This document shows positions 1 through 10,100 of a stretch of DNA of 64,000 bases, piece by piece. How positions within the stretch are numbered: the first letter of the stretch is position 1; every line of letters begins with the position of its first letter. The notes below the pieces were generated by a model. That model had not been told where the DNA came from. It did not search any database and was given only the letters and a program-made list of their open reading frames with translations. The stretch covers positions 1-64,000 of the forward strand of contig CAUYUJ010020675.1 in the NCBI GenBank assembly GCA_963575745.1, in the 5' to 3' direction. The stretch is from Prorocentrum cordatum. Lineage: Eukaryota > Sar > Dinophyceae > Prorocentrales > Prorocentraceae. Both the position numbers and the translations under genes were made by a program.

Positions 1-750
1 GGGCAGCTACAGAGCTGGTAAGCACAGCTAACGCATGAAGAATAATCAGGCGCGTTCGCCTGTTGAACCCAGAGGTCTGAACTCGGTCTGTCAGCCGAGC
101 TAGGTCCGCAAACCTGGTCGTATTATTCGAGTTAACTTGATACGCGTTGTCGGTATTTACTACTTAACTCGAGCTGTAGGACAGCTAAAGTTCTGGTAAG
201 CACTTCTATCGCACTCAGAATGATCAGACGCGTTCGCCTGTTGAATCCATAGGTCTAAACTCGGTCTGCTAGCCGAGATAGGTCCGCAAACCTATTCGTA
301 TTATTCGAGTCAACTTGATATGCGTTGTCGATATTTTCTACTTAACTCGAGCTGTAGGGTAGCTACAGTGTTGGTAAGCACACCTACCGCACTCAGAATC
401 ATCAGGCGCGTTCGCCTGTTGAATCCAGAACTCTAAACTCGGTCTGTTGCGCGATGCAGAATCACGAAACTGTTCGTATTCTTCCAGTCATCTTGAGAGC
501 TACTCTTGGCGTTCTGCACTTACTTAATTCGGGCTGTAGGGAAGCTGCAGGGCGGGTAATCACAGGAATCGATTCGGAGACATCAGACGCGTCCGTCTGT
601 CACATTCAGAGGTCTGAACTCGGTCTGATACTCGAGTTGGGCTGAAAAACTATTCGTTCTCTGCAATTTTTTTCGACAGTATATGTTGTCAGGAAGCTCT
701 ACGAGTCCCCGGCGGTAACAAAGGTTGACGGTTTACCGCCGGCGCCCAGT
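1..750 (+). repeat. HLE-I tail: ~178-bp monomers plus 3' hairpin
   Basis: This is the right-hand part of an HLE-I element whose start lies before the window. Four diverged monomers repeat at about 178 bp; the TATTATTCGAG-like landmark recurs near 121, 299 and 476. They are followed by the internal inverted repeat at 691-706 and the terminal hairpin at 706-750, with arms CCGGCGGTAA and TTACCGCCGG, ending in CAGT. The small ORF at 454-645 lies inside the monomers and is not judged to be a gene. Confidence 0.8.
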
Positions 751-859
751 TGCTGGAAGCTTAAGAGTAATTCCGACGCGCTGGGGAGCTAGTTGGCAAG
801 AAAAATCTCGACGGAACTTTTGGTGACTTTTGGTCGGTTGAAAATTCTGTCCTCGGAAT
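751..859 (+). repeat. HLE-I 5' fragment, interrupted
   Basis: This segment starts at TGCTGGAAGC, just after the previous CAGT end, and breaks off after CTCGGAAT-like sequence, where an HLE-II begins at 860. Its natural continuation (TTGACCATTCG) resumes at 12280, so about 11.4 kb of nested insertions split one HLE-I copy. The pairing is inferred from matching the junctions with intact copies. Confidence 0.65.
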
Positions 860-920
860 ACCTCGTAGAGCTCTTCGGCAACGATGAGCTAGAGAAAATC
901 CGGCGCGGGGTGGAGCTCGT
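860..920 (+). repeat. HLE-II 5' end, interrupted
   Basis: The 5' terminal repeat ACCTCGTAGAGCTCTT occupies 860-875. The copy breaks after GGAGCTCGT, where an HLE-I starts at 921. Its right part (TGGCATACCC onward, HLE-II interior) resumes at 6721, after the LINE-A-bearing element closes. Confidence 0.65.
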
Positions 921-1189
921 AACTCGTAGAGCTTCCCTTTGCTGGTCGTAGCTGAAAGCTAAGAGTAATTCCGGCGCACTGGAGAGCTCGTTGGCTCGAA
1001 AAAAAGAACTGAAGTTTTTACAACTTTTGGTCGGTTGAAATTTTGTTCTCGGAATTCAACAATTCGCTACAGCTCTAGTATTTTTTTCCATGATATTCGA
1101 TCTTATTTCCACTCGCCATCTTGATCTCAGCTCGATCGGGTAGCTTTGAAGGCCAAAAAGTACACTGGGGATCGGTCGTTTCGAGTCAT
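921..1189 (+). repeat. HLE-I 5' part, interrupted
   Basis: The 5' terminal repeat AACTCGTAGAGCTTCC starts at 921 and is followed by the conserved HLE-I leader, which includes the CCATCTTGATCTCAGCTCG block. It is interrupted at TTTCGAGTCAT by the complete element at 1190-2214 and resumes at 2215 (CTTAATACGCG), matching the intact order GAGTCAT-CTTGATACGCG. Confidence 0.7.
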
Positions 1190-2214
1190 AACTCGTAGAG
1201 CTTCCCTTAGCTAGTTATAGCTGGAAGCTAAGAGTAATTCCGGCGCGCTGGAGAGCTAGTTGGCAAGAAAAATCTCGACGGAACTTTTGACGGCATTTGC
1301 TCGGTTGAAAATTTTGTTCTCGAAATTTGACAATTCGTTAGAGCTCTAGTATTTTTTCCCGTGATATTCGATCTTATTCCCGCTCGCCATCTTGATCTCA
1401 GCTCGATCGGGTAACTTTGAAGGCCAAAAAGCACTCGCTGTCGGTTTTCTGAACATAACTCGAGCTCTAGGGCAGCTACAGAGCTGGTAAGCACAGCTAA
1501 TGCATGCAGAACGATCAGGCGCGTTCGCCTGTTGAACCCAGAGGCCTGAACTCGGTCTGCTAGCCGAGCTAGGTCCGCAAACCTATTCGTATTATTTGAG
1601 TCAACTTGAACGCGTTGCCGTTATTTTCAACTTAACTCGAGCTGTAGGGCAGCTACAGTGCTGGTGGGCACACCCATCGATGCAGAATCATCTGGCGCGC
1701 TCGCCTGTTGAATCCATAGGTCTGAACTCGGTCTGCAAGCCGAGCTAGGTCCGCAAACCTATTCGTATTATTCGAGTCAACTTGATACGCGTTGTCGGTA
1801 TTTTCTACTTAACTCGAGCTGCAGGCCAGCTACAGTGCTGGTGAGCACACCTATCACACTCAGAATAATCAGGCGCGTTCGCCTGTTGAATCCAGAGCTC
1901 TGAACTCGGTCTGCTGCGCGATCCAGACTCACGAAACTGTTCGTATTCTTCCAGTCATCTTGACAGCTACTGTCGCCGTTCTGCACCTAACTCGGGCTGC
2001 AGGGGGGCTGCAGGGCGGTTAATCACATGAATCGATTCGGAGACATGAAACGCGTCTGTCTGTCGCATTCAGAGGTCCGAACTCGGTCTGATACTTGAGT
2101 TGGGCTGAAAAATTGTTCGTTCTCTGCAATTTTTTTTGACATTATGTGTTGTCAGGAAGCTCTACGAGTCCCCCGGCGGTAACAAAGGTTGACGGTTTAC
2201 CGCCGGCGCCCAGT
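1190..2214 (+). mobile_element. Complete HLE-I (non-autonomous, Helentron-like)
   Basis: Both ends are visible. The 5' terminal repeat lies at 1190-1205, its inverse GGAAGCTCTACGAGT at about 2156-2170, and the terminal hairpin at 2171-2214 ends in CAGT. Between them are a ~280-bp leader and three to four monomers of ~178 bp. The flanking halves of the host copy join cleanly across it with no convincing target duplication. An asymmetric inverted repeat with a 3' hairpin is the layout described for Helitron2/Helentron elements. There is no Rep/helicase gene, so it would be non-autonomous. It is too long for a typical SINE and has no A-rich tail. Confidence 0.7.
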
Positions 2215-2447
2215 CTTAATACGCGTTTTCGGTATTTTGTACTCAACTCGAGCTGTAGAACCGCCACAGAGCTGGTAAGCGCAGCTATCGTACTTAGAAT
2301 TATCAGGCGCGTTCGCCTGTTGAATCCATAGGTCTGAATTCGGTCTGCTAGCCGAGCTAGATCCGCAAACCTATTCGTATTATTCGAGTCAACTTGATAC
2401 GTGCTGTCGGTATTGTCAAGGTTGACGGTTTACTGCCGGCGCCCAGT
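2215..2447 (+). repeat. HLE-I remainder with internally deleted tail
   Basis: This continues the copy begun at 921. After one monomer it jumps from GGTATTGTC straight into the loop and right arm of the hairpin (about 2417-2447). The left arm and internal inverted repeat are missing. The right arm has one substitution (TTACTGCCGG). Confidence 0.6.
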
Positions 2448-3546
2448 TGGCACGAAAAATCTCGACGGAACTTTTGCTGACTTTTGGTCGGTTGACCATT
2501 CGTTAGAGCTCTATCATTTTTTCCCATCATATTCGATCTTATTCCCGCTCGCCATCTTGATCTCAGCTCGATCGGGTAACTTTGAAGGCCAAAAAGCAGG
2601 CAGGCGGGAACGGCCGTTTCGAGTCATTTTGATACGCGCGTCGGTATTTTGTACTTAACTCGAGCTGTAAGGCAGCTATAGAGCTGGTAAGCACAGCTAT
2701 CGCACTCAGAATTATCACGCGCGTTCGCCTGTTGAATCCAGAGGTCTGAACTCGGTCTGTGAGCCGAGCTATGTCCGCTAACCTAGTCGTATTATTCGAG
2801 TCATCTTGACAGAACTGTCAGTATTTTGTACTTAACTCGAGCTGTAGGGTAGCTACAGAGCTGGTAAGTACATCGATCGCACTCAGAATCATCAGGCGCG
2901 TTCGCCTGTTGAATCTAGAGGTCTGAACTCGTTCTGTGAGCCGAGCTATGTCCACAAACCTATTCGTATTATTCGAGTCATCTTGACAGAAACTGTCGGT
3001 TATTCTGCACTGAACTCGAGCTGTAGGACAGCTACAGAGCTGGTGAGCACACCTATCGAGTCCTGAATGATTGGGCGCGTTCGCCTGTTGAATCTAGCGG
3101 TCTGAACTCGGTCTGTGAGCCGAGCTAGGTCCGCAAACCTATTAGTATTATTCGAGTCATCTTCACAGAAACTATCGCTTTCCTGTACTTAACTCGAGCT
3201 GTAAGACAGCTAGAGAGCTGATTTTTACAGAAACTGATTCAGAATGGTCAGTTGCGTTTGTCTGTCGAATCCAGAGCTCTGAACCCGGTCTCCTGTCCGA
3301 TATAGAATCACGAAATTATTCGTATTGGTCGAGTCATCTTGAGAAGTGCTCTCGGTTTTCTTCACTCAACTTGCGCTGACGGTTTTCTGCACTGACCTCG
3401 GGCTGTAGGGGGGCTGCGGGGCTGGTAATGACAGGAGTCGATTCGAAGACATCAGACGCGTCCACTTATCGAATTCAGAGGTCGAAAAATATTCACTATG
3501 AATCAGAATGTGGGTAGGTGCTGTTGGTTTTCTCAACTTAAGTCGA
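2448..3546 (+). repeat. HLE-I leader and monomers upstream of LINE-A
   Basis: This holds HLE-I leader from TGGCACGAAAAATCTCG, then about five monomers of ~178 bp. It ends at TTAAGTCGAGC followed by the LINE-A junction. The expected internal inverted repeat and left hairpin arm are absent, apparently lost at the LINE-A 5' junction. No gene is seen. Confidence 0.7.
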
Positions 3547-6500
3547 GCGTGGAAGGACAGAGCGTTGGCTCGGGACCTTCGACGTCGCATCAGACCGCTT
3601 GCGCGGGAATATCGCCGACGGAAGGTGGAGTGGGAGGCGCTACCATCTAGGAAGGGGAGGAGGACACGTGTGACGGAGTTGAGGGTGACGGACACTGGGG
3701 GAGGGGATACGGGGCCTACGACTATGATGACGGAGGACAGGGAACTGTGGGCGGAGGAGGTGGAGCGATATGCTGTGCAGAGTATGACTTGTGATGACTC
3801 CAGAGCCCGCAATCGGGAGCTTGTGTCCACACTGCGTCGCCATGCATCTCAATCAACAGCCTCTTCGGACAACACACTTACGATTACATACTCTACTATT
3901 CTGCAGGCGCGGAGCAGGCTCCGATCAGGACGGGCCTGTGGGCCCGACGGCATCTCGGTTGAACTTCTCAAATCTCTTTCGTGGAGGTCGGTGCGCTCTA
4001 TCTGTAAGGTTTTCTCTGATATATTCAACGGGCTTCGCCCGACGCCAAGGGAATGGCAGGAGGTATATCTAACACTTATGCCGAAAACGAGCAAACTGGA
4101 GACATTGCGACAAACAAGGAACCTGCTTGTTGGAAATACCTTGGCCAAGTGGTATCTCACGTGTGTGACGATTTTACTGGAACGATGTGTGGAACCCTTC
4201 ATGAGTGATATGGCGATTTACGGTTTTACCAGCGGACGACGCTGCTGGGAGATTTCATCGGCCATGAAATGTATTGCACAACATGCTTCCACATGGGGGC
4301 GAGATCAAACGGCGTGGCTCCTCAGCTGTGACATCGAGCGGGCGTTCGACGCTGTGACGTTGCCGACAGTCTCGAGAGCGATGACGGCCCTTGGGATCAG
4401 TGCACGGTTACAGTATGCGTTATTGGAGCCTCTCTCATCTACATCATGCACGGTGCTGTTTGAAGGAGTGACAATCCCTAATGTGCAATGGGATAGGTCG
4501 CTCCGTACTGGGGGTACCGAATCACCGATCGCGTTTACTATTGTCACTATTGCTATGTGGCGGGATGTGATTGCTCGCCTGGACCAGCGCGGCGTCGGAG
4601 TCGAGATGCCATGCCATGATGATCATTGCCGGTATGCACGTTGGAATCACGCACTCTGGGCTGACAATATTTTTCTGGCCGCCAAGTCAGCATCGGAGGC
4701 GCAGCTAGCGGCCACTGCCTTCACTACTGCTCTCAGGGATTGGGGGATGGAGTGGAAGGAGGAGAGTCTAGAGATGATGGTGTGTGGTACTCAGTACACT
4801 GATACGGTCACGGTTCAGATTGGCTCGCGGATTGTTCCTTTCAAGCATGTTGACAGTTTGAATGTGCTGGGGTATCAGATTCCCAGGAGTTTCACTTCTA
4901 TTCACACGGATGTGCAGGAGCGCGTCCAGCAGGCCCGAAGGGCATTCTTTGCGCAGGTGCAATACTTTACGTGCAGGGCGTTGCCTCTGGTGAAGAAGTT
5001 TCGTCGATATCAATCGACTGTGCAGAGCCGCCTTTTATATGCAGCAGAGGCCATCACGATTGACAGTGAGTGTGTGAGGGTTATCCATGCGTTCGAGGGT
5101 ATGTGTCTTCTGAGAATGTCAGGGAGGAGGAAGCCAGGAGATGTGGGGTGGGAGGTTTGGCGGCCAGCTGCGCTGACACGAGTCAGGACAATCTTCTGCG
5201 ATGGGGGTTTCCCGTCGGCTGTGCAGATGCTGTGTTGGAAGAGCTGGGGCATGATGCGCTCCACGAGGCAATATTTACTATCCTTGGAGGGGGACAGGAC
5301 GGCAAGGACGGAGGTTGAGGTGGAGGGATCAACGACTCAACGTGCTAAACGTGTTCGTTTTACGGATGGACGTGGGGAGGATGTACCTGCTGCGACTGTG
5401 ATGGAGGTGGAGGGGAGGATTACGGACATGGAGAGGAGGCTGGAGGATCTCTGCTCGCAGGTCGCCTGTTCCATTGCCCGCTCACAGCCGATGCCCTGTG
5501 GAGAGGGAGCTGCCCACACTCTCAGAGACGAGCCGCTTGCCGTCTCAAAGGGGAGGAGGGCCTTTCGAGACTCCCGACGTGCGCTTATGATGTACAATGT
5601 TGGCTGGGTCACGGCTCGCGACACAATAACAGAGGTTCTACGACAACACGGCAACAGGGCCTTATCTAGTTCGGGCAAACGGCTTCGTGGAGGCCCTGTG
5701 TCTGTGGGCGGACGGTCTTGGCAGTTCCCATACATTCAGTTCTTTGGGGAAAAGTGGTGGGAGTCTGTGCGGGGTGATTGGGTTCAATTCTTGGAGGTAT
5801 GGAAGCAACTCCTTATACAATACAACAAATCTAAGGTCTATGATTACTTTGTGGTGTCTTGGAAGGGCTCTCCTAATGGACCTCGAGGCTCCCCTGAGGC
5901 TCGTGAGAAGGCCGATACTGAGATGGTCGATACCGCGACCAACCCTCTGCACCCCAAGTATGACCCCAAAGAGTCCGCCAAGCTTGCAATACGATATGCG
6001 ATGATCCAGGAACGTGCGACTGTGTGGGACATATCGTCAGAGGGTTTTGCTGCTGAGTTCAAGGGTGACTCACTACTTATCTGCTCCTGGCTCCAGGGTA
6101 AATGGAGATGTGAGAATCGTGGCTACTGCAAGAGGACAGCTGCCATGATTGATTGTACCTTTGAGCTCGCTGCGTGTTTCAATCTGAGGCCTGCTGCCTT
6201 GGGACGTGAGATATGGAGACACGAATTCAGGGAGGACAATACACGAGCGGATGAATTGACGCATGAGGCCAGATATGGCCGCACATTCTACAGAACTCAT
6301 TGTTATCTATATCCATTCGAAACTTATCTCGTACCGTTCGCTATCAGGGGAGGCTTTGATGGCGGGGTTGACCAGCAAGGATCAGGATGTGGTTTCTGGC
6401 TTCAGATCGGCTTAATCAATACTCAGTGCAATCCCAGTGAGATAGGCATCGCTTCCGCGAGAACCGTGGGCCCCTTCCCTGCTGGGCATGAGTTTGCTGT

Positions 6501-6753
6501 TTCTAGTGCCGTGCCCCTCGTTTGGAGGGATGTGGCCGAGGCCGCGTGGCTCCTCGAAGGAGCTACAGTCACAGAATGTGAATTGTCGGCAGCCGAAGCG
6601 CTGCTTAGCGCTGCCCGTGTGCTTCTGCGGGACCGGTCCTCGCCCAGCTGCGCTCAGCTGGGAACGCGAGTCCAAACAAACAAACAAACCAAGGTTGACG
6701 GTTTACCGCCTGCGTCCAGTTGGCATACCCGGCGGAGGCGGACAATGTGGTAA
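3508..6753 (+). CDS. LINE-A pol fragment: RT plus permuted RNase H
   Basis: The frame is 1081 codons long. The first ~13 codons come from flanking repeat and the last ~20 from the target hairpin, so neither end is the element's own. RT landmarks: a CGPDG segment, motif A DIERAFD with Asp275, a motif-B region reading RTGG-x-E-x-P, and the catalytic box WADN with Asp386-Asn387 where RTs normally have two Asp. A thumb-like region rich in conserved Arg/Trp follows, then an unrecognised block near residues 690-780, then an RNase H-like region. Its acidic residues are Asp854 (GDS), Asp915 (RADEL), Asp951 (FDGG) and Glu1025 (CELSAAE), an order that is circularly permuted relative to RNase HI. Without the endonuclease the copy is probably immobile, although the frame is intact. 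Confidence 0.85.
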   Translation: MWVGAVGFLNLSRAWKDRALARDLRRRIRPLAREYRRRKVEWEALPSRKGRRTRVTELRVTDTGGGDTGPTTMMTEDRELWAEEVERYAVQSMTCDDSRARNRELVSTLRRHASQSTASSDNTLTITYSTILQARSRLRSGRACGPDGISVELLKSLSWRSVRSICKVFSDIFNGLRPTPREWQEVYLTLMPKTSKLETLRQTRNLLVGNTLAKWYLTCVTILLERCVEPFMSDMAIYGFTSGRRCWEISSAMKCIAQHASTWGRDQTAWLLSCDIERAFDAVTLPTVSRAMTALGISARLQYALLEPLSSTSCTVLFEGVTIPNVQWDRSLRTGGTESPIAFTIVTIAMWRDVIARLDQRGVGVEMPCHDDHCRYARWNHALWADNIFLAAKSASEAQLAATAFTTALRDWGMEWKEESLEMMVCGTQYTDTVTVQIGSRIVPFKHVDSLNVLGYQIPRSFTSIHTDVQERVQQARRAFFAQVQYFTCRALPLVKKFRRYQSTVQSRLLYAAEAITIDSECVRVIHAFEGMCLLRMSGRRKPGDVGWEVWRPAALTRVRTIFCDGGFPSAVQMLCWKSWGMMRSTRQYLLSLEGDRTARTEVEVEGSTTQRAKRVRFTDGRGEDVPAATVMEVEGRITDMERRLEDLCSQVACSIARSQPMPCGEGAAHTLRDEPLAVSKGRRAFRDSRRALMMYNVGWVTARDTITEVLRQHGNRALSSSGKRLRGGPVSVGGRSWQFPYIQFFGEKWWESVRGDWVQFLEVWKQLLIQYNKSKVYDYFVVSWKGSPNGPRGSPEAREKADTEMVDTATNPLHPKYDPKESAKLAIRYAMIQERATVWDISSEGFAAEFKGDSLLICSWLQGKWRCENRGYCKRTAAMIDCTFELAACFNLRPAALGREIWRHEFREDNTRADELTHEARYGRTFYRTHCYLYPFETYLVPFAIRGGFDGGVDQQGSGCGFWLQIGLINTQCNPSEIGIASARTVGPFPAGHEFAVSSAVPLVWRDVAEAAWLLEGATVTECELSAAEALLSAARVLLRDRSSPSCAQLGTRVQTNKQTKVDGLPPASSWHTRRRRTMW
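3547..6692 (+). mobile_element. LINE-A: 5'-truncated non-LTR retrotransposon
   Basis: This copy lacks ORF1 and the endonuclease; homology to LINE-B starts in the basic linker before the RT. It aligns with LINE-B at a constant offset of 4776 bp with no indel noticed over about 3.1 kb, and differs by scattered substitutions (roughly 2-3% by eye). The 5' junction shares GGAAG between HLE-I and LINE sequence. The 3' end is a (CAAA)n tail joined to the loop and right arm of an HLE hairpin (6693-6720). Confidence 0.9.
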
Positions 6754-7028
6754 CTTTTGGGTGGTTGTCCGAATATTTGAAGGGTATTTGACCATTTATT
6801 TTGAGAAAGCAGATTTTTCGCACCTGTAGTGGGTCAAGACGCGTCTGCCAGTAAAATTTTCAGGTCCGTAGGTGCAGTATTTCTATCAAAACACTTGGAG
6901 CAACCGACGTTTGATAAAATCAGAAAACCGTAATTTTTCGATTTTTTCGTTTCTCACTCCAGAAGCTTACTTCCTGTGTCCTGAGGAGTTCGGTGTGAGA
7001 AAAGAGCTCTACGAGGGTCCCGGCGGTA
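6693..7028 (+). repeat. Hairpin right half and HLE-II remainder with left hairpin arm
   Basis: Bases 6693-6720 are the loop and right arm closing the HLE-I that hosts LINE-A. From 6721 the HLE-II begun at 860 resumes: the interior with TTTATTTTGAGAAAGCAG, then the internal inverted repeat GAGCTCTACGAGG at about 7005-7017 and the left arm CCGGCGGTA ending at 7028. LINE-B starts there. No gene is seen. Confidence 0.75.
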
Positions 7029-7191
7029 CGAGAAACCGCAGGATCCTCAGCACCGACCTGTGGAACTGGCATCCTTTCGTATCAATACGGGGTGGACAGT
7101 GGACCGCGAGATCTGGGAGGGTGTACTTATGCGCAGCGGTGTGACGACTACATACGACACATTTGTGGCGAGTCTTGCCGGCAGGGCGTGA
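7029..7191 (+). pseudogene. LINE-B ORF1, C-terminal remnant
   Basis: The frame ends at TGA 7189-7191 and is the same frame as ORF2. The last ~45 residues resemble the ORF1 C-termini of LINE-E and LINE-C, with a conserved F/W-x4-GW-x3-R pattern (here SFRINTGWTVDRE). The N-terminal part, including the coiled coil, is missing because the copy is 5' truncated. The stop is followed by CGGTGC, identical to the context in LINE-C. Confidence 0.65.
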
Positions 7192-10100
7192 CGGTGCAGA
7201 GGTGCCAGTCGGGCTGGTGGCCCCACAGCCCAGCATAGGCTAGGCACCCAGAATCTTATGAAACAAGGGGCTACAGCAGATCGGGGATTTGCTTGCATGA
7301 GGGCACTTCTTTCTCACGGCTGTGAAGTGTTCTGTTTACAGGAGTGTGAACACTTACCGTCCAATTCAATTCAGCTGCTTGGCTGGCACCTAGTTTACTC
7401 AAGTGACAGGAAGGCTTCCATAGCTTTGAGGGGGAAGTCTTGTCACAACATAGTTCGTTCTTGGAACAATCATGCTCGTCTTGCTATTGTGTGCTTGCGT
7501 CATCCGTGTATCTTTCTTGTCTCTGCGTACTTTCCGAATAGATCGGAGAATCGTTCATTGGAGGTGGCTTTTGAGATGCTGAAAACAATCGAAACAACTT
7601 ATCGGAGGTGGAAGGAGGAGTGCAGATACACATGTGAGCTTGTGATTGCAGGGGATTTTAATGTTGAGCTTGCGCCCGACATCACCTGTTCAGGAGGCAC
7701 GGTGACTGGAGGCGCTGTGCAGATTCTCGACGGGAGGGGATATGGGAATGATACGGAGGATAGACGGTGGGAGGAGGACATGTGGCGATCTCAGCTGCAG
7801 GAGTGGCTATGTCGGATGCGCTTGCTGGCAGTCAATTCTCTCGGCTCGCCGTACTCTCGGCAGCCGACCTTCGTGCATCGTGCGAACAATGCTCGACGCA
7901 AGTCTGGGGCGAAGACTATTGCGCCAAAAGTGCTTGACTATCTCATGGTCCCACAATCCTGGGAGGGTGACTTGGTTGAATGCCGAACGGATTGGATCCC
8001 AGAGACCCCGACTACCAACTTCTCGGATCACGCCTGTGTCTACGCCGAGTTCCAGATGCAGAACCCTCAGGTCACGAAATATCAAGGCCCCCCTAGCCAC
8101 CACACAAGCCACAAAGAGTTCCAATCGTATCGGGAGGAGGCCCAATTCCAGGTCCTGGCGGACGTACAGATCCCGACGGTGCCCCCACAACGTATTGCTG
8201 GAACGATCGCTGAACATGCGTTACCACTCCTCGCGGTGAGGGCCCCCAGGTACTCCAGAGGGCTCCCACCAAGTAGGACTCCTCAACATGCCGACCTGGA
8301 GGTACAACTCAGAGAGGCACGTGCTAGGAAGGACAGAGCGTTGGCTCGAGACCTTCGACGTCGCATCAGACCGCTGGCGCGGGAATATCGCCGACGGAAG
8401 GTGGAGTGGGAGGCACTACCATCTAGGAAGGGGAGGAGGACACGTGTGACGGAGTTGAGGGTGACGGACACTGGGGGAGGGGATGTGGGTCCTACGACTA
8501 TGATGACGGAGGACAGGGAACTATGGGCGGAGGAGGTGGAGCGATATGCTGTGCAGAGTATGACTTGTGATGACTCCAGAGCCCGCAGTCGGGAGCTAGT
8601 GTCCACACTGCGTCGCCATGCATCTCAATCAACAGCCTCTTCGGACAACACACTTACGATCACATACTCTACTATTCTGCAGGCGCGGAGCAGACTCCGA
8701 ACAGGACGGGCCTGTGGGCCCGATGGCATCTCGGTTGAACTTCTCAAGGCTCTTTCGTGGAGGTCAGTGCGTTCTATTGGTAAGGTTTTCTCTGATATAT
8801 TCAACGGGCTTCGCCCGACGCCAAGGGAATGGCAGGAAGTATACCTAACACTTATGCCGAAAACGAGTAAACTGGAAACATTGCGACAAACAAGGAACCT
8901 GCTTGTTGGAAATACCTTGGCCAAGTGGTATCTCACGTGCGTGACGATTTTACTGGAAAGATGTGTGGAACCCTTCATGAGTGATATGGCGGTCTACGGT
9001 TTTACCAGCGGACGGCGTTGCTGGGAGATTTCATCGGCCATGAAATGTATTGCACAGCATGCTTCCACATGGGGGCGAGATCAAACGGCGTGGCTCCTCA
9101 GCTGTGACATCGAGCGGGCGTTCGATGCTGTGACGCTGCCGACAGTCTCGAGAGCGATGACGGCCCTGGGGATCAGTGCACGGTTACAGTATGCGTTATT
9201 GGAGCCTCTCTCATCTACCTCATGCACGGTGCTGTTTGAAGGAGTGACAATCCCAAATGTGCAATGGGACAGGTCACTCCGCACTGGGGGTACCGAATCA
9301 CCTATCGCGTTTACTATTGTCACTATTGCTATGTGGCGGGATGTGATTGCTCGCCTGGACCAGCGCGGTGTCGGAGTCGAGATGCCATGCCATGACGATC
9401 ACTGCCGGTACGCACGGTGGAATCATGCTCTCTGGGCCGACAATATTTTTCTGGCCGCCAAGTCAGCATCGGAGGCGCAGGTAGCAGCCACTGCCTTCAC
9501 TACTGCTCTCAGGGAGTGGGGGATGGAGTGGAAGGAGGAGAGTTTAGAAATGATGGTGTGTGGTACTCAGTACACTGATACGGTCACGGTTCAGATTGGC
9601 TCGCGGATTGTACCTTTCAAGCGTGTTGAGAGTTTGAATGTGCTGGGATATCAGATTCCCAGAAGTTTCACTGCTATCCACACGGATGTGCAGGAGCGCG
9701 TCCAGCAGGCCCGACGGGCGTTCTTTGCGCAGGTGCAGTATTTTACGTGCAGGGCGTTGCCTCTGGTGAAGAAGTTTCGTCGATATCAATCGACTGTGCA
9801 GAGCCGCCTTTTATATGCAGCAGAGGCCATCACGATTGACAGTGAGTGTGTGAGGGTTATTCATGCGTTCGAGGGTATGTGTCTTCTGAGAATGTCAGGG
9901 AGGAGGAAGCCAGGAGATGTGGGGTGGGAGGTATGGCGGCCAGCTGCACTGACACGTGTCAGGACAATCTTCTGCGATGGGGGTTTCCCATCGGCTGTGC
10001 AGATGCTGTGCTGGAAGAGCTGGGGCATGATGCGCTCCACGAGGCAATATTTACTATCTTTGGAGGAGGACAGGACGGCAAGGACGGAGGTTGAGGTGGA

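Noticed and set aside
706-750. Hairpin as a hammerhead-type ribozyme or a transcription terminator
   Set aside because: CTACGAGTCCCC only loosely resembles a hammerhead core, no CGAAA partner is placed correctly, and no U-run follows the stem.
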